Part shown: in pieces, positions 9,612 to 18,272 of the stretch | Numbering within the stretch: position 1 is the stretch's first letter | Layout of the letters: each line of letters starts with the position of its first letter | Assembly: GCF_907164905.1 (NCBI RefSeq) | Contig: NZ_CAJRAF010000001.1 | Span: forward strand, 62,001-126,000 | DNA length: 64,000 nt | Direction: 5' to 3' | Source of the DNA: Dyadobacter sp. CECT 9275 | Lineage (GTDB): Bacteria; Bacteroidota; Bacteroidia; Cytophagales; Spirosomataceae | Program-made: the position numbers and the translations under genes | The notes under the pieces: model-generated | What the model was told of the DNA's origin: nothing | What the model saw: only the letters and a program-made list of their open reading frames with translations | The model's database searches: none

Positions 9612-10308
9612 TTTCGTATAACGTCTGCAATCTTGTCGGGAACTGGTAAATTGCTCTAATAGAAACTGGCTGATGCCAGAATAGACTGCTTTACCTATGG
9701 GGTTAAGGTACAATAGGGAGGTTTTTTGTAAATGGTGTTTCATTACTGATTGGTTTTATTATGATAGAGGTGATATTGAATACCAAAATACCGCAAGTCC
9801 ATCTGGCTTGTTTATTGAAATTCGCATACAGAATATCCTGCGTCTAAGAAAGACTTGGGATGACTTACGTTGTCGGAATGCACGAATGAGATGTCTAAGT
9901 TCTCAACACACATCCTGATCCCACAACGGATGGGATGACTATCCAAGAGGCTATGATTCAGGCCCGGCCTGAAGGGGTAGCTCTCTGAGGAATAATGATG
10001 AACCAACCCACTACGCGGACGACTTCAGGACAGCGAGTGCCTGATCAACAGGGGTTTTCAAAAATTTCATTTTAAATGTTTGGAACTGAATAGATAGGGT
10101 TATTAAGCGAAATCCTGCGGCGAAAATAGAGAAAATTTGTTTTTGGATAACTAATTCATCCTTAAATACATGCATTTTCTTTCATGTATTCAACGTTTTC
10201 TACGACTCTATTTTAAGTCCATTAATATCTTCACAGAACGGTGGAATAATTTGTATAAATTCGATAAATAACTTACTACAATATACGTAACCAACTTCCA
10301 ATGTTTTT
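9612..10308. other. Long gene-free stretch upstream of the T9SS surface protein
   Basis: About 700 bp without a convincing gene. Short frames here lack any recognisable family. No TAnnTTTG element at a sensible distance from 9611 was found, so the promoter of the surface-protein gene is not identified. The first half is of mixed composition and 10100-10300 is AT-rich. Confidence 0.5.
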
Positions 10309-10347
10309 GACAGAAATAAATAGCGCTCAGAGCTATTTATTTCTGTC
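10309..10347. repeat. Perfect 16-bp inverted repeat, 7-nt loop
   Basis: Arms GACAGAAATAAATAGC and its exact complement flank a 7-nt loop. There is no T-tract on either side, so it is not a textbook intrinsic terminator. It lies 228 bp beyond the stop of the minus-strand gene at 10575. Confidence 0.7.
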
Positions 10348-10479
10348 TGCCCACCTGAAAATATTACTAATAATAGAACCCTGCCAGCAAGATTATCGAT
10401 ATTTGGACCTAAAGGTGGGAAACGGCTAAGCCGGAAGAATCTGAAAGGATGAAAAGCGCTGTTGACTTATACAAACAAT

Positions 10480-10510
10480 GGACATCACTGAAGCGAAGCT
10501 CAGTGTGTCC
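10480..10510 (-). terminator. Hairpin downstream of the minus-strand gene at 10575
   Basis: GGACATCACTGAAGC pairs with GCTCAGTGTGTCC around a GAA triloop with one bulged base. On the minus strand it is 65 bp after the stop and is followed by a T-rich stretch, so it is a plausible terminator. Confidence 0.5.
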
Positions 10511-10574
10511 AAATGCCTGCCAGATTAAAAATTGCTAAGATAGATTTACTCAGGCTATCCAGGGATATTGATTA

Positions 10575-12272
10575 TTATTTCACTCCTCTTCCGTTAGAGA
10601 AATCCAGTGTAAGATTATGGCCTGTTGGCGAAACCCTGAAAATCTGCCCGCTCCCCGGTTTGGAAAATGAACCTGAAACGGCCGGGATCGTGTATGTCAG
10701 CCCTTCGAATTCACATCTGGCCTGAACTCCGTCAATGTTTTTAAATGGCAGGTTTTCAGATTTAGCGGCGGCCAGATCCAGAAACCATTTTTCTCCCTGG
10801 CCGTCTTTTACTGAAACAGCCATTTGATTTTCATTCAAATCCATCACCAGCGTGCCTTTTATAGTAGTCAGCGGCCAGGTGATGTGTAGCTTCCCGGCTG
10901 CCGTACTGGTAATCACAGGTGTTCCGCCTTTGACCAGCACCTCTTTTCCCCCTACCACCGCCTTGAGGCGTAGCCCTGCCAGATGATTCTTCTTACTCCA
11001 CAGGTATCCGTCTACCACCGGAAGTGTAAAAAACTGGCATTCGTTGGAAGTGGCTTTCTGTGTGGTGTAAACGGATGGAAGTTTTTCATCAAACATGTGG
11101 ATGTCACGGATCCGCAGTGATCCATCTTCCCAAAGTATATTCGTGCGGTAAAACCGGCTGTTGAACCACACTGTTTTCAGATCACTGCCCGGCAGGTCAT
11201 TATTGACCGTAAATGAGGTTGCCGGTGTCAGTTTGAAGTTGTTTCGGAACCAGCGACCCGAGGCCTCCAGTGTTTCCACCCTTATTTTGCCCTGGTCACG
11301 TAATCGGGAGATCAGCGGCATCTGCATTTCAAATCCTTTAGACATACCGTTCCAGGTGAAGGAGTTCTCCTGGCCTGCTTGGGTGTAATTGAATGCCAGG
11401 GCTTCTCCTTCCACAAATTCTTTAAAAAACCAGTTGACCCAGGCCGCACTCCCGCCCGCCTCAGGGTACACCGGTTCCAGGGAAACCACCCCTTGCCTGC
11501 TGTTGCCAAGGCCGGTGTCGTATTGCCGGATCGGGTCGCTGCCCAGCATTCTGAAAACAGGTATCGGAAGCTGATTGGAGATCGTTTGCGCGGGCATGTA
11601 GGAATTGATCCTGCTTGGATAGTAGGCCTGGTTCCAGTACCCGCCCCAGAGGGTATACCCATCCGTCCCATACTGATCCTTGCAGTTGGCCGACGCGACG
11701 ATCTTGTATTTGTCATACATATAGTTCAGTGAATGCGCGTCGATGAACCAGGAAGCGACGGATTTAGGGTAGTAACCAAAAATCTTTTTGAAATCCTCCA
11801 TGTAAACGTCAATAAGCTTTTCACGTTCCTGTGGAGTATAACCTGTAGAAAAGCCAACATCGGCATGCCAATCCCAGGGATATCTTCCGCGCCATTTCAG
11901 CCCTGCCTTTTCAATTAGCGGTTGTGGCAGCTCCCACCATGCACCGATTTCGAAAGTTCCTTTTGGCAGGCCTTTTAATAATTTCTGGTAACGAGCATCC
12001 ATCAACGCGTCGTATTGCAGGAGAAAAGTACCCCCCAGACGGTTTTTCGTCATGACTTCAACCTGTTTGACCACGGTCTGATACAGTACCTCCTGAGTAA
12101 TGAGCGGATCCCGGGGTTCAAGCAAACGGATGAAATTGACAATATTTACGATTTTCGGGCTCTTGCTTTTAACGTCTCCTTCTGCCTGAGAAGTTTGCCT
12201 TTTAAAAGAAGATGCCAGCCCGGCAATCAGGATAACAGATATGACAATAGCTACTTTGTGGATACGTTGCAT
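10575..12272 (-). CDS. Secreted 565-residue protein, possible DUF3863/DUF3864-type carbohydrate enzyme
   Basis: The N-terminus (MQRIHKVAIVISVILIAGLASSF) is a signal peptide or membrane anchor. The first half has strand-helix alternation with aromatic and acidic motifs (GAWWELPQPLIEKAG, WDWHADVGFSTGYTPQE, VASWFIDAHSLNYM), suggesting a deacetylase- or GH-like barrel. The second half is beta-rich. From memory it resembles the Bacteroidota DUF3863/DUF3864 pair, but I cannot verify this. The neighbouring pectate-lyase-like gene on the same strand, 177 bp upstream, suggests a glycan role. A clear promoter (12292-12323) supports the chosen start. Confidence 0.55.
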   Translation of the reverse strand: MQRIHKVAIVISVILIAGLASSFKRQTSQAEGDVKSKSPKIVNIVNFIRLLEPRDPLITQEVLYQTVVKQVEVMTKNRLGGTFLLQYDALMDARYQKLLKGLPKGTFEIGAWWELPQPLIEKAGLKWRGRYPWDWHADVGFSTGYTPQEREKLIDVYMEDFKKIFGYYPKSVASWFIDAHSLNYMYDKYKIVASANCKDQYGTDGYTLWGGYWNQAYYPSRINSYMPAQTISNQLPIPVFRMLGSDPIRQYDTGLGNSRQGVVSLEPVYPEAGGSAAWVNWFFKEFVEGEALAFNYTQAGQENSFTWNGMSKGFEMQMPLISRLRDQGKIRVETLEASGRWFRNNFKLTPATSFTVNNDLPGSDLKTVWFNSRFYRTNILWEDGSLRIRDIHMFDEKLPSVYTTQKATSNECQFFTLPVVDGYLWSKKNHLAGLRLKAVVGGKEVLVKGGTPVITSTAAGKLHITWPLTTIKGTLVMDLNENQMAVSVKDGQGEKWFLDLAAAKSENLPFKNIDGVQARCEFEGLTYTIPAVSGSFSKPGSGQIFRVSPTGHNLTLDFSNGRGVK

Positions 12273-12291
12273 GGTTTAGGAATTATTTGAC

Positions 12292-12323
12292 CAAAGATAA
12301 GACTGGATCGGTTTGGGGCTCAA
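12292..12323 (-). promoter_or_regulatory. Bacteroidota promoter TTG-N21-TATCTTTG
   Basis: On the minus strand, TTG (12323-12321) and TATCTTTG (12299-12292) have 21-nt spacing and match both consensus elements. Transcription would start about 15 nt before the ATG at 12272. Confidence 0.65.
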
Positions 12324-12449
12324 TTTTCTGATGTAATATCTTAGGTATGGTTCGTACTTGATCCTGGGGTTGTGATTTGAACTGGAGTTCCAGGCATTTA
12401 TTCCGCTTACCGGATGTACAGGAAAGCAGGCACAAAGAAAGGATAAGAC

Positions 12450-14099
12450 TCACTTACCATTAATTTTTACGTCCCTGAACATAAAAGGATTATCGCTCAC
12501 CCTCAGTGGTTTTCCGCTGGCGGTTGTTACATTTCGGAGAATAACCTCTCTGGTCTTGATGTAAGGGAATTTTTCCTGATAGGTATCGTCCGTCATTTCT
12601 GGATTAAAATTAGTGAAAATGGCAGGCCCCAGATAGTTTTCCGGATGAAGGGAGTCGTCGATCTTAAGATTTTCAATGGTAATTTTTTCGGGCATGTAAC
12701 AGGTATAACCGAAGTCATGCTGCCCCGAATAGGATCCGCTGATCAGCTCCGCATGACCGGCCTTGCCATTGGCAGGCACAAATACACAGTTACGTATCAC
12801 CAGCTCGCCTTGCCAGGTACTGCCGTAGTCGGAGCGCAGGTTGACAATGCTCCTGCCACGGATCGTGGAATTCTCTACCAGCAAAAGCCCGCTGCCAATG
12901 GCATTGATACCCATATGGCCGAGGGTGGAGTTACGAATGGTGGCATTGGCAACGCCTTGGTGGGCATCAAACCGGGAGAGGGTACAATGGTCATAAAGCA
13001 TGTTTTTGCAGAAATTGGAACCCAGGATACCCCAGTACTTATTGTCGTTGATATCATTGGTCTGGCTGCAGTTAATAAAGGATACGTTCAGCGCACGGTT
13101 GGCCGAAAGGTCGTAAGTCCCCATGGAGACGGGCTTCCCCGCGGCACCGATGGTACTATAGGTTTTATGCCCGGTCAGGATGGTGTTTTTCATCGTTACA
13201 TAGGAACAGTCCCCGATACTGATGAAACCTCCGTAAGGTGCTCCATGGTCTTCCTCCCCCGTAATGCGGTGTTCAAGTCCTTCAACCAGTACGTTGGACC
13301 GCCGTATCGCGATGTTCCTGCTATAATAGGTATACTTTGACTCGGCCCGGTTGGCGATGGTGGTGAAACGTCCCCCGGTAATCTTCAGGAGTTTTTCGTC
13401 AATAGGCAGCACCGTAATGTCGGTGATCTGATCAAAATCCCAGATGATCGGCGCTTTCATATCCACATTGCTATTTTTATCCACCACAAAAATGTCGGTT
13501 TGCGCAGAACCGTTGTTTTGGTTAAGGCCAAACCGTATGTACTGCTTTACGTTAGCATTGGTAACGGTGATCAGGCAAGGGCCTGGCAAAGCCGCCTCGA
13601 TTTTCTTCTGATTTCTTTTAAGCGAAGTGATCGTTTTCGGTTTAAATGATTTTAAATCCGACCCCACCAGGAAAACCGACGCATTCCGGTTCTGTACTTC
13701 GGTGTCGTCAATAATAAAGGAAGCCTTGCCAAAATCGGTATTGGTCCGGATCATGGCCGTACGCTCTTTCCCACCGATGTAGTAGGTAGCGTGATCTGCC
13801 GCTTTCACAGCCAGACCATGCAGATTGGCAAATGCGTGTGTTGCGGCGATGGCGTCCATATCGTCGGTTTTGCCGTCGCCCGCAGCGCCAAAGTCAGCGT
13901 AGCGGACCAGTCCTGCTGCTTGATGGCTGCGTACGTCCTTTGGAGGTACATTCACATATAATTCCCCGTTTGCAGTATGTACCCTGACTTTCCCCTTTTC
14001 GGAAGTGATGACAATGTTTTCAGACTTTTTATCCTGGGCATGTGCTGCCCCCAGTGCACAGATAAAAAATAGAAATATTTGCAGTGTATACCTCGTCAT
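12450..14099 (-). CDS. Secreted pectate-lyase-superfamily beta-helix protein
   Basis: A signal peptide ending AHAQ is followed by a short beta segment. Then comes the pectate_lyase_3 opening motif (VRYADFGAAGDGKTDDMDAI, about residues 65-85), the usual entrance to a right-handed parallel beta-helix. The remaining helix rungs are rich in Asn and in repeated NCSQTND/NSTIRG-like turns. Such proteins are polysaccharide lyases, epimerases or hydrolases acting outside the cytoplasm; no catalytic triad can be assigned by eye. At 549 residues it is complete. It is on the same strand as the 10575 gene but with a 177-bp gap and a promoter between them, so it is probably a separate unit. Confidence 0.75.
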   Translation of the reverse strand: MTRYTLQIFLFFICALGAAHAQDKKSENIVITSEKGKVRVHTANGELYVNVPPKDVRSHQAAGLVRYADFGAAGDGKTDDMDAIAATHAFANLHGLAVKAADHATYYIGGKERTAMIRTNTDFGKASFIIDDTEVQNRNASVFLVGSDLKSFKPKTITSLKRNQKKIEAALPGPCLITVTNANVKQYIRFGLNQNNGSAQTDIFVVDKNSNVDMKAPIIWDFDQITDITVLPIDEKLLKITGGRFTTIANRAESKYTYYSRNIAIRRSNVLVEGLEHRITGEEDHGAPYGGFISIGDCSYVTMKNTILTGHKTYSTIGAAGKPVSMGTYDLSANRALNVSFINCSQTNDINDNKYWGILGSNFCKNMLYDHCTLSRFDAHQGVANATIRNSTLGHMGINAIGSGLLLVENSTIRGRSIVNLRSDYGSTWQGELVIRNCVFVPANGKAGHAELISGSYSGQHDFGYTCYMPEKITIENLKIDDSLHPENYLGPAIFTNFNPEMTDDTYQEKFPYIKTREVILRNVTTASGKPLRVSDNPFMFRDVKINGK

Positions 14100-14230
14100 A
14101 AAAGTGCCGGTTAGTTTTTCATTACACTCTGAAAAGCAAGATGAACGAAAAGGCTACTCTCTGGATAAGGCAATCGGAGTGCCTGCGTCATGGTCTTTAC
14201 CAGTACTTGGGGGGCTATCCCGCCAGGATT

Positions 14231-14926
14231 TCAGCAAATCAGCTTGTATCCGAAGCCTCGGTGGTTAATGATTTGGACCGACGGATCCGGATGAAAATGT
14301 CGCCTGAGTTTTGAAATATAGACATCCAGGCTCCGTGAGCTGAAAAAATCGTCATTTTTCCATACTTCGAGCAACAAAGTTTTTCTTGTAAGCAATCGGG
14401 TTCTGTGCTGGTACAAAATCGTTAAAACCTCACTTTCCCTGGCGCTCAGCCGTATCAATCGGCCTGCATACAAAAGGGTGTGCCGCATCCTGTCATATTG
14501 AAATATGCCGATAGCCACCCTGTCTTCCGCCCGGTGTTCTGTTACTGCCAGTAAACGGTTACGGTTCATGAGTACCTCCATCCGGATAGCCAGTTCTTCG
14601 AGATCAAAAGGCTTTTTGATATAATCATTTCCTCCGGCCGTAAAACCTTTAATGAGGTCTTCGGTGGTGGATCTCGCAGTCAAAAAAAGAATGGGAGTCT
14701 GTTTGTCTTCCTGCCTGATCCTGCCTGCAATATCCAGTCCATTCACGGCGGGCAGCATCACATCCAGTACGATAATCTGTGGTTTTTCTTTTAAATAAGT
14801 ACTGTAAGCCAAAGCCCCGTCGGTGATATGAATGACCTTAAATCCCTTGATCATCAGTACATCACTGATGATCTGTCCGAGCGCCGCTTCGTCTTCCACC
14901 AGAAGTACTTTACCATTGTTACTCAT
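14231..14926 (-). CDS. OmpR/PhoB-family response regulator
   Basis: This 231-residue regulator has a receiver domain with the acidic pair Glu11-Asp12, phospho-acceptor Asp55 in IVLDVMLPAVNG, and the conserved Lys in IKKPFDLEEL. A C-terminal winged helix follows (LSARESEVLTILYQ ... SLDVYISKLRRHF ... HRGFGYKL). Its ATG overlaps the TGA of the kinase gene by four bases (ATGA), so the two are translationally coupled partners. The target is unknown. The nearest candidate is the divergent surface-protein operon at 18273, whose upstream region carries a 21-bp-spaced direct repeat. Confidence 0.92.
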   Translation of the reverse strand: MSNNGKVLLVEDEAALGQIISDVLMIKGFKVIHITDGALAYSTYLKEKPQIIVLDVMLPAVNGLDIAGRIRQEDKQTPILFLTARSTTEDLIKGFTAGGNDYIKKPFDLEELAIRMEVLMNRNRLLAVTEHRAEDRVAIGIFQYDRMRHTLLYAGRLIRLSARESEVLTILYQHRTRLLTRKTLLLEVWKNDDFFSSRSLDVYISKLRRHFHPDPSVQIINHRGFGYKLIC

Positions 14927-16554
14927 TGCTGGGGCAGTTTGATGATAAATTTACTTCCATGTTTCCCTGAATCTGCCAGCACAATGGAGCCCCGGTGTTT
15001 TTCGATAATCATTTTCACATAACTGAGTCCCAGCCCATAACCTTTGATCTGGGGGGCGGCGGCAGGTACTCTGAAAAATTTGTCAAAAACAAAATCACGA
15101 TATTCCGCCGGAATACCGTTGCCCTCATCACTTACCGACATTTCAATTCCGCCTGCATAATGGCTGCACCTGATGTGTATCCTGGCCTCCGGTCCGGAAT
15201 ATTTGATGGCATTGTCTATCAGGTTGATCACCACATTCTGAAGCTGCGTTTTATCTCCAAATATCTCAGCATCGGCAGTATAGTCCAGCGTTATGGTTAC
15301 AGGTTTTTCCAGCCTGGCCTGCTGAGTATCTACCACACCGGTTAGCATCGCTTTAAAATCAAATCGTTCGGTACTGAGCATAAAAGAAGGACTTTCATAA
15401 AGTGAAATGTTCAGTATTTTGTCTGCCATCAGGGACAACCGCTGGATTTCGGAAGATGCCGCAGTCAGATAGGAACTGGCTTTTTCGGGATTCTGGCCGA
15501 GATCAAAAAACTTCAGTCCCTGAACAGCCGCCAGAGCGGTGGCAATCGGAGTTTTCAGTTCGTGAGAAATGTTACTGATAAAATCGTTTTTGAGGTTCGA
15601 TAGTTGCTTTTGTTTCAAAATGGTCTGGTACATATACAACAAAGCAAGCATAATGAAGATCATGAGTGCGAAAGATCCGAAAATGCCGGCAGACATTTGT
15701 TTGCCTATCCAGGTAGACGGTGTATGAACCGAAAGCAAAAAGGTCGGTACTGTTTCCGTCAATATATTGTTCACGTCATAGAGGAGCGGTTTGGCAACAA
15801 AGGTGGAGTCGCCAAGCTGGTTCAGACTATCTGTGAATGCCTTCAGTAAATCCAGTTTTATTGCCAAAGATCTGCTGTTATCGGAACCAGAAAACACAGA
15901 TACGGATTCCTGACTGACATTTTCCTGAGTCAGATTTATCTTTTTCGGTTTGTTGTAGACACTGCTGATATCGTTGTAACACCGAATGTTCCCCTGGAAC
16001 GGCCGGCCTGCCTGAGAAAAGGTTTTTCTCAAAATAGTCGCCAAACCGGCCGTCTGCTCATGAATTCTGAAACTGCTGCTCAATTTCTGTTGTAGGTCTT
16101 TTTCAGGTGTATTGTCGGCGTACCGGTTCATGCCAATCAGGGTAACGTAAAGCGGGTCCAGTTCATCCAGTTTTAAACGGGCCATTTTTTTGATCAAAAA
16201 ATCGTAAGGATCTTTTTGAAGTGCAACAGTGTCTTCCGCTGAGGCGGCATATTTGGCAAAAGTATTCTGATTTCTCCCCGCAAAGCAAATTTGCACCCCC
16301 GAAGGCCAGTTCAGGATACGGTACTTAAAATCTTTGTCGGAGCGAATGAGCTGTCGGATCAGGCCCCGGACGCTATCGGCTGTCTGGCGCTTTTGTTCGG
16401 TAACGGCCAGGTCCAGCAGTGCTTTCACCTCCACTTCGTTTTTTTCTTTGCTTACTGCATAGCTACTGAGGAGCCAGCTTCCCTGTAAAATCACTACTGC
16501 CGCAATGGCCGTGCACATCAGCGCGACAATGGCTGTCATCCTGGATCGGGTCAT
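14923..16554 (-). CDS. Membrane sensor histidine kinase
   Basis: The protein has a transmembrane helix near residues 8-30 and an extracytoplasmic region of about 260 residues with no recognisable sensor fold. A second membrane helix (SFALMIFIMLALLYMYQ) leads to a HisKA domain with His331 in FISNISHELKTPIAT, then an HATPase_c domain (NLIDNAIKYS, SDEGNGIP, GYGLGLSYVKMI). It is the kinase partner of the response regulator that starts inside its stop codon. The gene begins 10 bp after the stop of the TlpA-like gene at 16565, so all three form one operon. The signal sensed is not known; a link to thiol redox or envelope stress is a guess from the neighbour. Confidence 0.92.
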   Translation of the reverse strand: MTRSRMTAIVALMCTAIAAVVILQGSWLLSSYAVSKEKNEVEVKALLDLAVTEQKRQTADSVRGLIRQLIRSDKDFKYRILNWPSGVQICFAGRNQNTFAKYAASAEDTVALQKDPYDFLIKKMARLKLDELDPLYVTLIGMNRYADNTPEKDLQQKLSSSFRIHEQTAGLATILRKTFSQAGRPFQGNIRCYNDISSVYNKPKKINLTQENVSQESVSVFSGSDNSRSLAIKLDLLKAFTDSLNQLGDSTFVAKPLLYDVNNILTETVPTFLLSVHTPSTWIGKQMSAGIFGSFALMIFIMLALLYMYQTILKQKQLSNLKNDFISNISHELKTPIATALAAVQGLKFFDLGQNPEKASSYLTAASSEIQRLSLMADKILNISLYESPSFMLSTERFDFKAMLTGVVDTQQARLEKPVTITLDYTADAEIFGDKTQLQNVVINLIDNAIKYSGPEARIHIRCSHYAGGIEMSVSDEGNGIPAEYRDFVFDKFFRVPAAAPQIKGYGLGLSYVKMIIEKHRGSIVLADSGKHGSKFIIKLPQQ

Positions 16555-16564
16555 CTTTTCGAGG

Positions 16565-18043
16565 TTACTTTGTGATTAAACGTTCTATATCTTCGGCCCT
16601 TTTGGTATGGTTACCCACCACATATCCTTGTTTGTCAACCACAAAATGGGCAGGATAAGAATAGAATTCAAAAACATTGTTCATCATCGCTACCTCGTCG
16701 TTTGTGAGATTGATAAAATCTGCCTTGATCTTGTATTTTTCTTTAACCCTTTGCACACTCATGTCTTTGGTGTTAGCCGAGAAGAAAATGAACTTCAGCG
16801 GTTTGCCCTCAAATTGGTTGATCAGCTGCGGATAGGCGGGCATTTCCATCATGCAGGGGCCGCACCAGTCTCCCCAGAAATCAATGAATATGTTACTTCC
16901 TGCGGCTTTTTCAAAGGTACTTAATAGTCTTGTTTTTAATTCGTTACTGGCTTTCAGCTCCCGGATACGGCTGATGATGTGATAGGGCTTGAACCCGTCG
17001 CCTATGGAATCTGCCAGTTTTTTGAGACTGCTTTTCAGATAGGGCTCCTCCAGAACGGATTCAAATCTTCCGGCAGTGGGTGCCATGATATTTTTCCTTG
17101 AAGGAGATTGAAAATGCGAAACATACAGATTGAAATACAGGATCTGCCGGGTAATGCCGGTAGTCAGTTTGTCAAACTGTGCGAGGTTGACGGGAACCGG
17201 ATTGTTGCCGTTTTCCTTCTTTACCTCCGCGTAATCCGGATTGATGTTAACGATAATCTGATGGCCCAACATCAGCATATTCAGAAAATCGTAATAGGCA
17301 GAATTATGAAGGGCGGAAGTGTCACTGATACTGATGGAACCAAGCATTTCCAGTAACTGAGGTCCGGTTATGGAGGTGTTCATTTTGCCTAAAAAAGGAT
17401 ACATCAGTATCTCCTTCCCTGCAGCATAAACGAGCTGGTTCTTTTGCCAGCGGATAAATGTTTCATTCGGTGTTTTTAGCGTATCGGCGAATGTATTCAG
17501 AAAAACCAGTTCTTCTTCTAGCCTTTTGCGCCTGTTTGCAGCAAAGGTACTGTCGGTCTGCTCTTTATTGCCTAAGTCGGCCTGATACAGAAAGTCATGT
17601 TCCCTGAATACCCTTTGAAAATCAAAAAGCAGGTTATTCACCTCTGACAGCTCGCCTGTTGCCTTGAAAACATTTTTTCCTGGTTCACCGGCATTGGTAA
17701 TACTGTTTTGTATTTCCAAGTGAAGAGGAACGCCTGGCCTCACAAAAAGACTGGCGAAAGCGGTCTTGTAATGAACGGTAATGTCACCCGCAAAACTTTG
17801 ATAAACGGTGATATTGAAGGAGCCATCCGCCGAAACCTGAAACGCCTGTTTTCTGCCGTTTCCATTGATATCGAATGTCAGAAAGCTGATAAAGTCGTTT
17901 CCATCTCCCGGTTTGAAGCCGATGATCCTGCCACTCACCCGAATGCTGTCCCGGTCATTAAAAAAAAGTGATGCAGTTTGCGCGGAGCCAGGATTGGATC
18001 TGAAAAAACAGAAGAAGGGAAACCAGATCAGTAGATATTTCAT
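16565..18043 (-). CDS. TlpA-family exported thioredoxin-like protein
   Basis: The start is set at ATG 18043, which gives the signal peptide MKYLLIWFPFFCFFRSNPGSA and lies 25 nt below a -7 element; a TTG at 18070 is less likely. A beta-rich N-terminal region reminiscent of DUF4369 and a long helical middle precede a thioredoxin domain. That domain has WCGPC near residue 393 in FIDFWGDWCGPCMMEMP and the cis-Pro segment SYPAHFVVDKQG. It is expected to be an envelope thiol-disulfide reductase. As first gene of the operon with the kinase and regulator, it may be the output or a redox input of that pair. Confidence 0.85.
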   Translation of the reverse strand: MKYLLIWFPFFCFFRSNPGSAQTASLFFNDRDSIRVSGRIIGFKPGDGNDFISFLTFDINGNGRKQAFQVSADGSFNITVYQSFAGDITVHYKTAFASLFVRPGVPLHLEIQNSITNAGEPGKNVFKATGELSEVNNLLFDFQRVFREHDFLYQADLGNKEQTDSTFAANRRKRLEEELVFLNTFADTLKTPNETFIRWQKNQLVYAAGKEILMYPFLGKMNTSITGPQLLEMLGSISISDTSALHNSAYYDFLNMLMLGHQIIVNINPDYAEVKKENGNNPVPVNLAQFDKLTTGITRQILYFNLYVSHFQSPSRKNIMAPTAGRFESVLEEPYLKSSLKKLADSIGDGFKPYHIISRIRELKASNELKTRLLSTFEKAAGSNIFIDFWGDWCGPCMMEMPAYPQLINQFEGKPLKFIFFSANTKDMSVQRVKEKYKIKADFINLTNDEVAMMNNVFEFYSYPAHFVVDKQGYVVGNHTKRAEDIERLITK

Positions 18044-18067
18044 ATATAGGCAGGATTTAATTTCTCC

Positions 18068-18075
18068 CAAAACTA
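18068..18075 (-). promoter_or_regulatory. Putative -7 element (TAGTTTTG) of the TlpA-kinase-regulator operon
   Basis: CAAAACTA on the plus strand reads TAGTTTTG on the minus strand, matching TAnnTTTG 25 nt before ATG 18043. No clear TTG at the -33 place. Confidence 0.45.
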
Positions 18076-18145
18076 CGGGGCCTGAAAATCTTAAAAAACT
18101 GAATTAAGGAACGTTAACATACAACCGGCTAGTCAGGGCGCAGTA

Positions 18146-18179
18146 TCTTTCATCGATTTTTGAATGTCTTTCATCGATT
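18146..18179 (+). promoter_or_regulatory. Direct repeat of TCTTTCATCGATT, 21-bp period
   Basis: Two exact 13-bp copies (18146-18158 and 18167-18179) are exactly two helical turns apart. They lie between the two-component operon and the divergent surface-protein operon. The geometry fits a dimeric regulator bound to one DNA face; the binder is unproven. Confidence 0.6.
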
Positions 18180-18272
18180 AAAAAAAGCAGGATGAGATTA
18201 TTGCGGATACCTTTCGAATAAATCGGTTAGGTGGCTAACCGTCTTGATTCAACTATTAAAACTGTTCTGCGC

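Noticed and set aside
9611..9743. N-terminal extension of the T9SS surface protein
   Set aside because: The extra 44 residues lack export features, while a clean signal peptide begins at ATG 9611.
9812..10006. 64-codon minus-strand frame upstream of the surface-protein gene
   Set aside because: No family, no promoter and unusual composition; treated as non-coding.
12645..13340. 231-codon plus-strand frame
   Set aside because: It is antisense to the pectate-lyase-like gene, with no recognisable domain and no promoter.
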